DNA of 64,000 nt from Natrarchaeobius halalkaliphilus (GCF_003841485.1 NZ_REFY01000004.1:310001-374000), one strand, 5' to 3'. Shown: positions 17,536-26,844, counted from the stretch's first letter. A program made the numbers and translations. Notes: a model not told the origin generated them from the letters alone.

Positions 17536-18288
17536 ATGGACCTCGTTTCGCTGGCGATCGGCGGTATTCTCGCTGCCCTCGGTGTGGCTGGGATATGGAC
17601 AGGCACCTCGTCGCTTCGGCAGTGGCGACGGCTGGGTGCCGACGACCCGGTTCCGGTTCGAGAGGCTATTTCGCGGTCGGGTTCGGTCGAAGTCGAGGGA
17701 GCGGTCCGCGAACACGAAACCACGCTCGAGTCACCGGTGATGGACGAGTCGTGTGTCGCCTACGAGTACACGATCGAACAGCGTCGAAATCGCGGCGGGA
17801 AACGGTCGGGGAGCAGGTGGCGAACCATCGAAGACGGAACGGATCGACGGCCGTTCGTCCTCGAGGACGAGTCGGGACGGGCCTACGTCGATCCCGACGG
17901 AGCGTCGCTTTCTCTCGAGCGCGAACGAACACGGAACCCGAACGGCGATTCACCACTGCCCGGGTTCTTGCGCTCGTTGAACGTGGATTTCTCGATCAAT
18001 ATCGGCGGCCCCTTCGGCGCTGGGATCGGAAATCGACGTTACACGGAGCGGCGTCTCGACCTCGACGGACACTGTTACGTCGTCGGTCAGGCCGAGCGTT
18101 CGCCGGCAGGGATCGACGCGGACGTTGCGATCGTCGGTGGCGAGTCTCCGACGTTCCTGATTTCGGACGCGACGGAGGGGGAAACGCGACGGCGACTACT
18201 CCTGCGCGGATCGGGGTTCGGACTGGCCGGTGTCGGTTGCGTTGCTCTCGGACTCTGGATACTCGTCAGTACCGGCGTGAGCGTGTAG
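17536..18288 (+). CDS. Membrane protein with a GIDE-like domain
   Basis: 250 residues. Membrane helices are at the two ends (LAIGGILAALGVAGIWTG, residues 5-22; GFGLAGVGCVALGLWILVST, residues 227-246). Between them a beta-rich cytoplasmic or external domain runs from GSVEVEGAVREHETTLESPV to YTERRLDLDGHCYVVGQAER, the pattern of archaeal and bacterial proteins distantly related to the GIDE part of E3 ligases. There is no RING finger. The function is unknown; family assignment is from memory of the motif GxVExxGxVxxxxxxxxSP and is moderate. It lies just upstream of atpD on the same strand, 100 bp apart. Confidence 0.65.
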   Translation: MDLVSLAIGGILAALGVAGIWTGTSSLRQWRRLGADDPVPVREAISRSGSVEVEGAVREHETTLESPVMDESCVAYEYTIEQRRNRGGKRSGSRWRTIEDGTDRRPFVLEDESGRAYVDPDGASLSLERERTRNPNGDSPLPGFLRSLNVDFSINIGGPFGAGIGNRRYTERRLDLDGHCYVVGQAERSPAGIDADVAIVGGESPTFLISDATEGETRRRLLLRGSGFGLAGVGCVALGLWILVSTGVSV

Positions 18289-18355
18289 CCGCCGAGGTAC
18301 CCACGGCTGCGGATCGGCACGGATCTCGCCGCGTCACGGACTCGAACTGTAAACA

Positions 18356-18362
18356 GTTATCC
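18356..18362 (+). promoter_or_regulatory. Possible TATA box for atpD
   Basis: AGTTATC lies 27-33 nt before the atpD ATG. It would let atpD be transcribed apart from the split atp operon. Confidence 0.35.
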
Positions 18363-18388
18363 GACTGCGGGCGCAAGCACCCCACAAG

Positions 18389-19105
18389 ATGGCCAACGAC
18401 GTCAAACCAACCCGCAAGAATCTCATGGAGATCGAAGACCGGATCGAGCTCTCCGAGCGCGGGCACGGGACCCTAGAGAAAAAGCGTGACGGGTTGATCA
18501 TGGAGTTCATGGACATTCTGGACAAGGCCCAGGACGTCCGCGGCGAGCTTTCGGACGACTACGAATCGGCACAGAAGAAAATCAACATGGCTCGAGCCAT
18601 GGAGGGCGACGTCGCGGTCCGGGGAGCCGCCGCAGCCCTGCAGGAACACCCCGAAATTACGACCGAGTCGAAGAACATCATGGGCGTCGTCGTTCCGCAG
18701 ATCGAGTCCTCTCGAGTCTCGAAGAGTCTGGACGAACGCGGCTACGGGATCATGGGCACGTCGGCCCGCATCGACGAGGCCGCAGAGGCCTACGAAGACC
18801 TCCTTGAAAGCATCATCCTCGCCGCGGAAGTCGAGACCGCGATGAAGAAGATGCTTCGAGAGATCGAGACGACCAAGCGTCGAGTCAACGCCCTCGAGTT
18901 CAAACTCCTGCCGGAGCTCTACGAGAACCAGGAGTACATCGAGCAGAAACTCGAAGAGCAAGAGCGCGAGGAAACGTTCCGGCTGAAGAAGATCAAAGAG
19001 AAGAAAGAGCAGGAAGAAAAAGACGAGCGAGCGGCCGAAGCGGAACGCGAGGCCGACGAAGCGGAGATGGAACAGGCGACTGCGGGCGGCGTCCCCGGAA
19101 ACTAG
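18389..19105 (+). CDS. atpD: A-type ATP synthase subunit D
   Basis: 238 residues. Subunit D is the long coiled-coil rotor shaft (gamma-like) that turns inside the A3B3 head. The N-terminal helix ([20 protein letters not shown] then [16 protein letters not shown]) and the C-terminal helix ([20 protein letters not shown] onward) flank a small beta region ([20 protein letters not shown]). The last 60 residues are a very charged Glu/Lys tail, longer than in most relatives. In haloarchaea this gene normally follows atpB closely; here it is 4982 bp away, beyond an AT-rich island and two small genes, so its dose must be kept by its own promoter. Confidence 0.95.
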   Translation: MANDVKPTRKNLMEIEDRIELSERGHGTLEKKRDGLIMEFMDILDKAQDVRGELSDDYESAQKKINMARAMEGDVAVRGAAAALQEHPEITTESKNIMGVVVPQIESSRVSKSLDERGYGIMGTSARIDEAAEAYEDLLESIILAAEVETAMKKMLREIETTKRRVNALEFKLLPELYENQEYIEQKLEEQEREETFRLKKIKEKKEQEEKDERAAEAEREADEAEMEQATAGGVPGN

Positions 19106-19130
19106 CCGTCGGTGCTACAATCTCATATCG

Positions 19131-19330
19131 GCCCTACACCATTTTGAACCGCGTTATACCACTGTATACCGCCTAAGCCCCGTTCCTACCACACGGCGCT
19201 TCCCAACACCAGTTCTACCGATCGTCGCGTCTTATCAGTTCCCACCACTCGCAGCCACAGATCACGTTACTCCCCGGCCGCCACAGACCACTTCACTCCC
19301 TATTGCCAGGGATCACGTCACACCACCGTC
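19131..19330 (+). other. G-poor, C/T-rich tract after atpD
   Basis: About 200 bp in which G is rare on the plus strand and ACC and CAC words recur (for example CACCACTCGCAGCCACAG, CCACAGACCACTTCACTCCC). No frame is convincing. This strand bias is unlike any other intergenic region in the window. It may be a long 3' region of the atpD transcript or the leader of the next gene. Confidence 0.4.
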
Positions 19331-19375
19331 GACGAGGAGAAGCGTTTTTGCAGTTCTCGAACAACAGTCGTGTCG

Positions 19376-19810
19376 ATGACCTGCACAACGTGTGGCGCTC
19401 GGACGATCTCGTTTTCCGTCCCTCCAGCGTTTCTCGAGTACGCTCCCGACGGAGCGTCGATGGTTACGTTCTGCACTCACTGTCTGGCGCTCGAGTCCGA
19501 AGACACGACTTCCGTCGATTCCGAAACGGGAGTCGACGTCGAGAGCGAAGAAGACGAGATACCAGCGTTCGGTCGCGTGAGCGACTCGTTCCCGACGGAT
19601 CCCGATCAGGCGATCCCGCTCGCGCTCACGATCGGTCACTGTTCGTCGCTCGCGACCAATCGGGAGGCGATCGAATCGCTCCTGCGGGACGTCGAGCGGG
19701 CGGGCACCGACCCGCTCCTCGCGCTCGAGCGACTCACCGACGATCCGACCGTCGATCCGGCGATCGACCTCGAGCGTCGCGCCCATCAACTCGAGCAACT
19801 GCTGTACTGA
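19376..19810 (+). CDS. Conserved haloarchaeal protein (DUF6276-like)
   Basis: 144 residues. The N-terminus is a small zinc ribbon: CTTCGARTISFSVP and then VTFCTHCLAL, giving two Cys pairs about 30 residues apart. An acidic stretch (about 45-65) follows, and a helical C-terminal part (AIPLALTIGHCSSLATNREA, RDVERAGTDPLLALERLTDD). The match to the haloarchaeal DUF6276 family is from memory. It is often found next to ATP synthase genes, as here after atpD. ATG 19376 is preferred to GTG 19370. Function unknown. Confidence 0.8.
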   Translation: MTCTTCGARTISFSVPPAFLEYAPDGASMVTFCTHCLALESEDTTSVDSETGVDVESEEDEIPAFGRVSDSFPTDPDQAIPLALTIGHCSSLATNREAIESLLRDVERAGTDPLLALERLTDDPTVDPAIDLERRAHQLEQLLY

Positions 19811-19951
19811 TCGGCCACCCGTGCTGGTGGAAGGCTGCTCTCGGACAGTACCGCTTGTCAAGCCCCGAGGCACTCGGCCTGCTCAGCCTGTGGATGTCCT
19901 GCTCGTGGACGCTACTATCGGCGTACAAGAGACGTCATCGTTTTCGGAGCG

Positions 19952-20344
19952 TTACTTTCCGGTCGGCGTTACGTTCTCGCTGACCGCCTGTTTCACCTGA
20001 AACGCGGCGCTTGCGGCGAGGCCGCGAGCGACTTCGTTTCGCTCGTCGGAGGTGATGATCTCCTCGGATGCGTCCTCGAGATCGGGAGTGAATCCGGCAC
20101 TGACGGGGTGGCCGACGGGCGGTCTGACCGCGACAGTTACCTGTGGGCCGGAGATCCCACTCGAGACGTCGGCGTCGACGACGTACTCGTTGGGGAGGAA
20201 CTCGCGGGTCCGGGCGGCAATCCGCGAGACGTCGCGGTGAAGCAGTCGTTTTTGCGTTCCCGAGAGGTCCGGAATATCCGCCGCTGCTCGATGACCAGCC
20301 TGTGTCTCCCCCGGCAGCCCTGCGTACGGCGTATTTCCGTTCAT
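19952..20344 (-). CDS. Conserved haloarchaeal protein (DUF5811-like)
   Basis: 130 residues. It opens with MNGNTPYAGLPGETQAGHRA, a well-kept beginning of this haloarchaeal family, followed by a helical stretch and an alpha/beta domain (FLPNEYVVDADVSSGISGPQ, TVAVRPPVGHPVSAGFTPDL) and a helical end (ARGLAASAAFQVKQAVSENV). No catalytic motif or membrane helix. The function is unknown and the DUF number is from memory. It is 54 bp from the 3' end of the arginine decarboxylase gene on the same strand and could be its operon partner. Confidence 0.8.
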   Translation of the reverse strand: MNGNTPYAGLPGETQAGHRAAADIPDLSGTQKRLLHRDVSRIAARTREFLPNEYVVDADVSSGISGPQVTVAVRPPVGHPVSAGFTPDLEDASEEIITSDERNEVARGLAASAAFQVKQAVSENVTPTGK

Positions 20345-20398
20345 GAGACGTGTGTGCCCGTATCAATGGGCCGATCAGTCAAAAGAGTTCGCCTTCGA

Positions 20399-20899
20399 TC
20401 ACTCTGGGATAATCGGAACGCTCCCGCCGTACGCTGCGATGACTACCGCCGTGGTGTACGTTCCCGGATCGGCTTCGCTGCTTTCGACGGCGACGCGTGG
20501 CTCGTCGAACGTCCACTCGCGTAGCTCCTGTCCGGCGGCGAGACCCTCACGAACGCGCTCTTCGACGTCTTCGGATCCGGTTTCGTCGGCCGCCTCGTAG
20601 AACAATCCCGGTCCATCGCCGAGCGATCGTGCCCAGGCGAGCGCCGCGCTCACGCGACTGGCGCTCGATCCGGTATCGGGACCCGTAGTCGCTCGAGATT
20701 CGACGACGGTGAGCCGGTTGCCTGCGGGACCGAGGTCGGGCGCCGTGCCGACGGCTTCGACGGCGACCTCCTCCGGAATAACGGACGAGACCGAGACGAG
20801 ATTGTAGTTTTCGACGCCCGCGTCTGCGAGTGCGGCGTCGTAAGACGACATGGCCGTTGGGGCCGACGCAGAGCCCCAGACGACTCGAATCGTGCTCAT
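20399..20899 (-). CDS. pdaD: Pyruvoyl-dependent arginine decarboxylase
   Basis: 166 residues. Converts arginine to agmatine, needed for polyamine synthesis and for agmatidine in tRNA-Ile. The proenzyme cuts itself between Ser38 and Ser39 (YNLVSVSSVIPEE), and Ser39 becomes the pyruvoyl group. Other family marks are IRVVWGSASAPTAMSSYDAA at the start and TYTTAVVIAAYGGSVPIIPE at the end. Length matches the archaeal trimer-forming family. ATG 20899 is chosen; the frame continues upstream without the family pattern. Confidence 0.93.
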   Translation of the reverse strand: MSTIRVVWGSASAPTAMSSYDAALADAGVENYNLVSVSSVIPEEVAVEAVGTAPDLGPAGNRLTVVESRATTGPDTGSSASRVSAALAWARSLGDGPGLFYEAADETGSEDVEERVREGLAAGQELREWTFDEPRVAVESSEADPGTYTTAVVIAAYGGSVPIIPE

Positions 20900-20963
20900 A
20901 CACCAAGTCGGTGACGCGCGGCGTAAGGTTTTGCGATTCTCGTCGATAGTTTTGCGCCGGATG

Positions 20964-22196
20964 CTATTGGCTCGTTCCGACGAATATCGTATCACTGGTG
21001 GACTCGAGCGAGTCTTCTACGTGATCGAACGACGGTGAATACTCGTCTTCGAATTCAGCTTCCATACTAATTTCGCCGGTTGTACTGACTCGGTTGACTC
21101 CGTTCCACCCACCGATAAATTCGCCGTCTCGAGTGATTACGAACAGATCGGATGACGGATACGTCCAGCGTTCGGAGAGTTCGAGTTCACCACCGGTGAC
21201 GGTTTCTTCGTAGACGGTTCCCTGATTAGCACTCTCCGACTCCGGGATGTACACGAGGGTATCGATGGACTCGATATGATGCCCGTCGATGCGGTCATCG
21301 TGTTCGTACACGAGATCTCCTTCGGTACGATCTATCGCCGAAACGACCCCCTGTTCGTCCAGAACCCACACGTGATCCTCGGTAAGCGTTGGCCTCCGGC
21401 TCGCGTTACCGTCGACGCGAGTTTCCCACGACTGCGATCCGTCGGTCGCATCCAGTGCGACGACGTGTCCCGTTTCGGTTCCGTAGTACAGAACGTCGTC
21501 TTCGAAGATCGGCCTGCTTTCGGGGGTTCTCTCCAGTTCGCGACTCCACCGTTCACTGCCGCCGACGGGATCGAACGCGACTGCATCACTTCCGAGGAAG
21601 TACAGGTGCGAATCACCCTCGACGAAGCCGGCGTACGACGGGGAATACCCGTATTGCGTGAGTCTGTCGCCGGAGTCGACGTCAAGGACGATCACGTCGT
21701 GCCACTTTGCGACGTACAGTTCGTCACCGGAGAGGCTGAGACCAGCGAAAAACCCCTCATCAAACGTGTGTTCCCACAATTCATCGCCCGTATCGGCGTC
21801 GAGACAACGAACGACGGGGTCTTGCTCATCACCACCGCCCGAGTCGGTCGTCGCGTAAAATACCATCCCCTCGGCACTTGTGACCGCCGTGATGCGTGTC
21901 TCTTGGCCGTTTGGAACCGTATCGTGCGTCCAGTTTATCTCTCCCGTCGACGAATCGACGGAATACAACCGAGCGTTCTCGTGGTCGGTGGCCCCGTTTC
22001 CCGAGTCAGTATCCGTATTCGCTTGTCCAGAATCCGCATCGCCCTCCGTGGTGGTGCTTTCTTCTTCTTGTTCTTCTGACTGCTCGAGAAGCGGCTGCAT
22101 ACACCCGGCGATAGCTCCAACGATGGACGCCGACGATGCACAAATCACTGCCCTTCTCCGTTCGGAAAGACGCGTTGTTCGTTTCCCCCGAGTCAT
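20964..22196 (-). CDS. PQQ-repeat beta-propeller lipoprotein
   Basis: 410 residues. The signal region has SERRRAVICASSASIVGAIA then Gly-Cys32, a lipobox behind twin arginines, so Tat export and lipid anchoring are likely. A Glu/Thr/Asp-rich linker (about 40-75) is followed by a beta-propeller of about seven blades with repeated PQQ-type words: YSVDSSTGEINWTHDT, CLDADTGDELWEHTF, VALDATDGSQSWETRV. It probably lacks bound PQQ, as do most haloarchaeal members, and could be a surface scaffold. Its coding 3' end lies 64 bp before the decarboxylase start. Confidence 0.88.
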   Translation of the reverse strand: MTRGKRTTRLSERRRAVICASSASIVGAIAGCMQPLLEQSEEQEEESTTTEGDADSGQANTDTDSGNGATDHENARLYSVDSSTGEINWTHDTVPNGQETRITAVTSAEGMVFYATTDSGGGDEQDPVVRCLDADTGDELWEHTFDEGFFAGLSLSGDELYVAKWHDVIVLDVDSGDRLTQYGYSPSYAGFVEGDSHLYFLGSDAVAFDPVGGSERWSRELERTPESRPIFEDDVLYYGTETGHVVALDATDGSQSWETRVDGNASRRPTLTEDHVWVLDEQGVVSAIDRTEGDLVYEHDDRIDGHHIESIDTLVYIPESESANQGTVYEETVTGGELELSERWTYPSSDLFVITRDGEFIGGWNGVNRVSTTGEISMEAEFEDEYSPSFDHVEDSLESTSDTIFVGTSQ

Positions 22197-22276
22197 TGAC
22201 AGTAGCTGGCGTTCTCTCCGTGAAAGGACTACCGATGTGATAATTCACAAATCGGGACCTGTGATCGAGGGAGTCG

Positions 22277-23509
22277 CTACTGGTAGAAGTAACCAGCCGA
22301 CGAGACGACGTCACTCGAGTCGTCGTTTTCGACCTTCTCGACGGCGTCGAGGAAATCCTGATGGCGGATCTCCTCGCGCTCGTTGCGGATGGCGAACATG
22401 CCGGCTTCGGTCGCGAGACTCTCGATGTCGGCACCGGAGTAGCCCTCGGTGTCGTCCGCGAGCGTGTCGAAGTCGACGTCATCGGTGACGTTCATGCCGC
22501 GCGTGTGGATCTCGAAGATCTGTTCGCGGCCGTCGCGGTTCGGTTCGGGGACCTCAATGAGCCGATCGAACCGACCCGGACGCAGGATGGCGCGGTCGAG
22601 CATGTCGAAGCGGTTCGTCGCCGCGATGATACGGATCTCGCCGCGGGCCTCGAAGCCGTCCATCTCCGCGAGCAGTTGCATCATCGTCCGCTGAACTTCG
22701 GCGTCGCCCGACGTTTTCGACTCCGTCCGCGTGGCGGCGATGGCGTCGATTTCGTCGATGAAGATGATAGCCGGTTCGCGTTCGCGAGCCATCTCGAAGA
22801 GGTCGCGAACGAGCCGCGATCCCTCACCGATGAACTTTCGGACGAGTTCCGAGCCGGCCATCTTGATGAAGGTCGCGTCGGTCTTGTTCGCGACGGCTTT
22901 CGCGAGCATCGTCTTTCCGGTTCCCGGAGGACCGTAGAGGAGGACGCCACTCGGCGGATCGATACCGACCTCCTCGAAGAGTTCGGGTTCGATCAGGGGC
23001 TGTTCGACGGCCTCGCGGACCTCCCGAATCTGCTCGTCGATTCCACCGATGTCCTCGTAGCCGACGGACGGACGCTCGGTGATCTCCATCGACTGAGCGC
23101 GCGCGTCGGTTTCGGCCTCGAGGACCGTCTGGATGGCAAAGGAGTCGTTGACGGCCACGCGGTCGCCGGCCGTAACCCGTTCGGCCATCCGCGGCGAGAC
23201 TTCGGTGAGAACCTCCTGGTTGTTTCCGTGCTGTTTGACGACGACCTCGCCGTCGTCGATGACGTCCTCGACGGTCGCGATGTACAGCGACGAGCTTTTG
23301 AGCGTCTCGTTTTCGCGTTCGACGCGGTCGACGCGCTCTTGCAGTCGCTGTCGTCGGTTCTCCGCGTCCTCGAGTTGGCCCTCGAGCTGTTCGTGTACGT
23401 CCACGAGATCCGCGAAGTGCCCACGAAGCGCCTCGAAGCGCTCGTCGTCGGGCAGATCGGGATCTATCTCTCGATGTGGTCGGTCGGGAAGAGACGGACT
23501 TCGAGACAT
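22277..23509 (-). CDS. pan: Proteasome-activating nucleotidase (PAN)
   Basis: 410 residues. AAA ATPase ring that unfolds proteins and feeds them to the 20S proteasome. In order: N-terminal coiled coil (about 30-72), OB domain (about 75-140), AAA module with Walker A GPPGTGKT at 193-200, Walker B IIFIDEID at 248-254, sensor AATNRFD, arginine-finger region AILRPGRFDRLIEVPEPN and the C-terminal SGADIESLATEAGMFAIR. The protein ends GYFYQ, an HbYX motif that opens the proteasome gate. Many haloarchaea carry two paralogues (PAN1 and PAN2); which one this is cannot be told here. Confidence 0.95.
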   Translation of the reverse strand: MSRSPSLPDRPHREIDPDLPDDERFEALRGHFADLVDVHEQLEGQLEDAENRRQRLQERVDRVERENETLKSSSLYIATVEDVIDDGEVVVKQHGNNQEVLTEVSPRMAERVTAGDRVAVNDSFAIQTVLEAETDARAQSMEITERPSVGYEDIGGIDEQIREVREAVEQPLIEPELFEEVGIDPPSGVLLYGPPGTGKTMLAKAVANKTDATFIKMAGSELVRKFIGEGSRLVRDLFEMAREREPAIIFIDEIDAIAATRTESKTSGDAEVQRTMMQLLAEMDGFEARGEIRIIAATNRFDMLDRAILRPGRFDRLIEVPEPNRDGREQIFEIHTRGMNVTDDVDFDTLADDTEGYSGADIESLATEAGMFAIRNEREEIRHQDFLDAVEKVENDDSSDVVSSAGYFYQ

Positions 23510-23644
23510 CCTGTTGTAGGCTCGTAAGTCATCGACGGTAAATGTGCCTTTGGGTCTCGGTGGAATATCGTAGCAATGCCGACGGCCGTAACGACCACCA
23601 GGGGATGCCAGCGGCGACGCTCGAGTTCGACTCCTGACGTGACG

Positions 23645-25438
23645 TTAGGCCAGCAGCGTCTCGAATTCGTCCAGGCGCTCGCCGTAGGTCGCGAGCGCAC
23701 GGTCGATCGGCTCGGACGTGCTCATGTCGACGCCGGCAACCTGGAGCAACTCGAGCGGATACTCGCGCGAGCCGCGTCGAAGGAACGCCAGGTACTCCTC
23801 GGCGGCCGTCTCGCCTTCCTCGAGGATCCGATCGACGAGCGCGAGCGCAGCGGAGATGCCGGTCGAGTACTGATAGACGTAAAACGCCCGGTAGAAGTGT
23901 GGAATGCGCATCCACTCGCGTGCGATGCGGTCGTCGACGACGGCCGGTTCGTAGTACTTGGCTTTGAGTTCACCGTAAAGTTCGTCCAGGCGATCGGCGG
24001 TGAGTGGAGAACCCTCCTCCTCGAGTCGGTGGACCTCGTGTTCGAACTCCGCAAAGAGCGTCTGGCGGTAGAGCGTCGAACGAACGCGTTCGAGGAACTC
24101 GTTCAGGACGTGTTTACGGAACGCGGGATCGTCGACCGTCTCGAGCAGGTGGTTCGTCAACAGTGCCTCGTTGACGGTGCTCGCGACTTCCGCGACGAAG
24201 ATCTCGTAACCGGAGTAGACGAACGGCTGTTCGTCTTTGGTGAGTTCGGAGTGCATCGAGTGGCCGAGTTCGTGGGCCAGCGTGTACATCGACGTGATGT
24301 CGTCCTGGTAATTCATCAGAATAAACGGCTGGGTGTCGTACGTTCCTCCGGAGTATGCACCCGATTGCTTCCCTTCGTTCTCGTAGACGTCGACCCAGCG
24401 CGACTCGAGTCCCTCTGCGACGCGCGAGCGGTACGTCTCGCCAAGCGGTTCGAGGGCGTCCACGACGTACTCGGTCGCCTGCTCGTACTCGAGGTCCGGC
24501 CCTTCGCCGCCGGTCAGGGGCATGTAGAGGTCCCACATCCGAAGTTCGTCGACGTCCAGTGCGTCGCGTTTGAGTTCGGCGTGGCGGTGAAGCTTGTCGA
24601 GGTTGTCGTGGACGGAGTCGACGAGCGTATCGTAGACCGAGACGGGGACGTTGGGGCCGTTCAGTGCGGCCTCTCGAGCGGTGTCGTAGTTTCGCGCTCG
24701 AGCGGTCTTGACGTCGGCTTTGACGCTGTTTTTGTACGCGGTAGCGACCGTGTTTCGCATCGACGTCCACTCGTCGAAGTAACCCTCGTAGACGCGTTGA
24801 CGGAAGTCCCGATCCGGTCGCTTGAGCAGGGTTGTGAAGTTGCTCTGTGTTATCTCGACGGGCGTGCCCTCGGCGTCTTCGACCGTCGGGAACGCCATAT
24901 CCGCGTTCGAGAGCATCGTGTAGACCTCGCCCGTCGCACCCATGACCTCACCGAGGTCCGCGAGCAACTCCTCGACTTCCGCCGAGCGAGTGTGGGGTTT
25001 CATCCGCAACACGTCGTCGACGTAGTGATCGTAGGTCTCGAGGTCGCTCTCGGTTTCGACCATCGCGTCGAACTCCTCGCGGGTCAGTTCCTGTAGCTCG
25101 GGATCGATGAACGAAGCCGCAGACTGGACGTCGGATGCGAGCGACTGCGCACGGGCGGTCAGCGCCTGATACTCCTGGTCCGTCGTGTCCTCGTCGCGGC
25201 GCATCCGGGCGTACGCTGCGACGGTCGAAACGTCCCGCATGAGCTCGTCGCGACACTCGAGCACCGCGAGGAGGGTTTCGGCGTCGTCGGTTACGTCTCC
25301 CTCGTACGCCTCGAGTTCGCCGACGCGCTCGGTGACGTCCTCGTAGGCTTCCTCCCAGTCGTCGTCGGTCGCATAGATACTCTCGAGATCCCACGTATAG
25401 CGCTCGTCGACCTCGGATCGGTCGGGTACGGAACTCAT
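23645..25438 (-). CDS. pepF: Oligoendopeptidase F (M3 family)
   Basis: 597 residues, the usual length. Zinc metallopeptidase that cuts short peptides in the cytoplasm. The active site HELGHSMHSE is near residue 388, with the following Glu of the third ligand in the VAEVASTVNEALL stretch. The N-terminal oligopeptidase F domain covers about residues 110-180 and the catalytic domain about 200-580. Starts MSSVPDRSEVDERYTWDLES, the family's typical beginning (WDLESIY). It is followed on the same strand, after 135 bp, by the PAN gene, so two peptide-processing steps lie together. Confidence 0.95.
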   Translation of the reverse strand: MSSVPDRSEVDERYTWDLESIYATDDDWEEAYEDVTERVGELEAYEGDVTDDAETLLAVLECRDELMRDVSTVAAYARMRRDEDTTDQEYQALTARAQSLASDVQSAASFIDPELQELTREEFDAMVETESDLETYDHYVDDVLRMKPHTRSAEVEELLADLGEVMGATGEVYTMLSNADMAFPTVEDAEGTPVEITQSNFTTLLKRPDRDFRQRVYEGYFDEWTSMRNTVATAYKNSVKADVKTARARNYDTAREAALNGPNVPVSVYDTLVDSVHDNLDKLHRHAELKRDALDVDELRMWDLYMPLTGGEGPDLEYEQATEYVVDALEPLGETYRSRVAEGLESRWVDVYENEGKQSGAYSGGTYDTQPFILMNYQDDITSMYTLAHELGHSMHSELTKDEQPFVYSGYEIFVAEVASTVNEALLTNHLLETVDDPAFRKHVLNEFLERVRSTLYRQTLFAEFEHEVHRLEEEGSPLTADRLDELYGELKAKYYEPAVVDDRIAREWMRIPHFYRAFYVYQYSTGISAALALVDRILEEGETAAEEYLAFLRRGSREYPLELLQVAGVDMSTSEPIDRALATYGERLDEFETLLA

Positions 25439-25522
25439 GGGCGCAGTTTCGGAACGAAGCTGGTAAAGGGTATCGGACCGCCCTACCGCCGAGCGACGGG
25501 ATCCCGGGCGTCTCGTGGGGGT

Positions 25523-25768
25523 TCAACCGCGCATCTCCGCATCGACCGCGATTCTGACGACGCGAGCCAGTCCGAGCATCGCCGCGAACGTCCCGACGAA
25601 CACGACTGCGCCAAACATGGCGATACCCATCAGAACGGCACCCACGTCGGAGTGTCCGAGAAGCGGCGAAACGACGAACCAGTAGCACAGAGAGACGAAC
25701 ACGAGACCGGCCGCGACGCGGATCGAGGCGCGCCAGTAGGCACCGTACTCTTCGGGCGACAGTTCCAT
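25523..25768 (-). CDS. Small membrane protein of a haloarchaeal family (DUF7536-like)
   Basis: 81 residues with two membrane helices (IRVAAGLVFVSLCYWFVVSP; GIAMFGAVVFVGTFAAMLGL) and a short polar N-terminus (MELSPEEYGAYWRAS). The in-frame extension to 25864 lacks the family pattern, so ATG 25768 is used. DUF number from memory. Function unknown. It lies 84 bp upstream of the oligoendopeptidase gene on the same strand. Confidence 0.7.
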   Translation of the reverse strand: MELSPEEYGAYWRASIRVAAGLVFVSLCYWFVVSPLLGHSDVGAVLMGIAMFGAVVFVGTFAAMLGLARVVRIAVDAEMRG

Positions 25769-25920
25769 GCGCCGACGTGTGGTTCCCGTCGTAAAAAGCG
25801 CTTGTACACGAAGCGACTCGACGTCGAGGCGCTCCGGCACAGCGGTCGTTATCGGTTCCGACACTACGTGTGTAGGAACCAGCCTTACCCGTCCGAATCC
25901 GCTCGTCTTACTCGAGCCCT

Positions 25921-26373
25921 ATGACCGAAACCATCCCCAACGAGCCGATCGATGTCCTGCTCGTCGAGGACAACCCGGGCGACGCACGTCTCACGAAAGA
26001 GGCGTTCAAAGCCACCGATAGCGAGATACGGTTTCACGTCGCCACAGACGGCGTGGAGGCCATGAAAACGATCCACACGCGCCAGTGCAACGGATCGTGT
26101 ACTCGGCCAGACATCATCTTCCTGGACCTGAACCTCCCCGGCCTGGACGGGTTCGACGTCCTCGAGACGCTTCGAACCGAACTCGAGTATCCGCCGCCCC
26201 CGATCATCGTTCTCTCGAGTTCGAAAACGAGCGAGGACGTTACCAGGAGCTACGAACTCGATGCGAACGCGTACGTGACGAAACCGGAGAGTCCCGACGA
26301 GTTCAACACGGTCGCACAGGCGATCGAGGACTTCTGGATCGATGCCGTTCGCCATCCCCCCGTACCGTCCTGA
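25921..26373 (+). CDS. Single-domain response regulator
   Basis: 150 residues, one receiver domain. The phospho-acceptor is Asp69 in IIFLDLNLPGLDGFDVL, with the acidic pair in LLVEDNPGDARL (about 14-18), Ser/Thr switch in IIVLSSSKTSEDV and Lys121 in YVTKPE. The long beta4 insertion and the opening EDNPGDARLTKEAF match Rcp1-type receivers that work with phytochrome-like or bacterio-opsin related histidine kinases. No output domain, so it acts by protein contact. No cognate kinase is adjacent; the nearest in the window is at 55318-57024. Confidence 0.9.
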   Translation: MTETIPNEPIDVLLVEDNPGDARLTKEAFKATDSEIRFHVATDGVEAMKTIHTRQCNGSCTRPDIIFLDLNLPGLDGFDVLETLRTELEYPPPPIIVLSSSKTSEDVTRSYELDANAYVTKPESPDEFNTVAQAIEDFWIDAVRHPPVPS

Positions 26374-26385
26374 GATTGCTGACGG

Positions 26386-26805
26386 TCAGTCCCCGTCGAC
26401 GTCGCCAGCGGGGGTTCGAGCGACGTACAACGTCCCCTCTCGGATCGTCCGCCGTTCGACCGGAACCGCCGGCTGGTCGCCGCCGAGCGTGGTAAAGGCG
26501 AAGGCGGCACCGGCTATCCGCGCCACCTCGAGCGCCGGTCGGTGGAGTTCGGGCGGGAGGTTTCGAGCGTAAATCGCGTCGGCGTTCGCATAGACCGCCG
26601 GGTCCGGATCGACGATATCGTCCCGGACGAACCGGACTCCGTCGGGGGCCTCCCGCCGGTGGACGTCCGTCGCGGTGACGGAGACGCCACGATCAGCGAG
26701 CGCGGCCGCCAGCTCAGTCCGTCGTCCGATCCCTATCTCGACGACGCGGTCGTACTCGAGAAGAAAATCGAGCAGCGTTCTGTCGTTCCGTCGAGAGTGG
26801 GACAC
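26386..26805 (-). CDS. UPF0146 family protein
   Basis: 139 residues. A Rossmann-like start (DRVVEIGIGRRTELAAALAD, then VSVTATDVHRREAPDGVRFV) resembles the SAM-binding half of a methyltransferase, and DAIYARNLPPELHRPALEVA is the best-kept UPF0146 stretch. The function is not known; the fold suggests a nucleotide or SAM binder, but a full methyltransferase core is missing. It starts 39 bp from the divergent archaemetzincin ATG, so the two promoters must overlap. Confidence 0.85.
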   Translation of the reverse strand: MSHSRRNDRTLLDFLLEYDRVVEIGIGRRTELAAALADRGVSVTATDVHRREAPDGVRFVRDDIVDPDPAVYANADAIYARNLPPELHRPALEVARIAGAAFAFTTLGGDQPAVPVERRTIREGTLYVARTPAGDVDGD

Positions 26806-26814
26806 GGCGGGACG

Positions 26815-26820
26815 TTTATA
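26815..26820 (+). promoter_or_regulatory. TATA box of the archaemetzincin gene
   Basis: TTTATA lies 25-30 nt before the amzA ATG at 26845. The 39-bp space to the divergent gene at 26805 must hold both promoters, so the two cannot easily be transcribed at the same moment. Confidence 0.55.
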
Positions 26821-26844
26821 GCGTCCGCGTCCATAGCCTTTGCT

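Noticed and set aside
23576-25096. Long open frame antisense to the oligoendopeptidase gene
   Set aside because: Same shadow effect; the opposite strand is a clear M3 peptidase.
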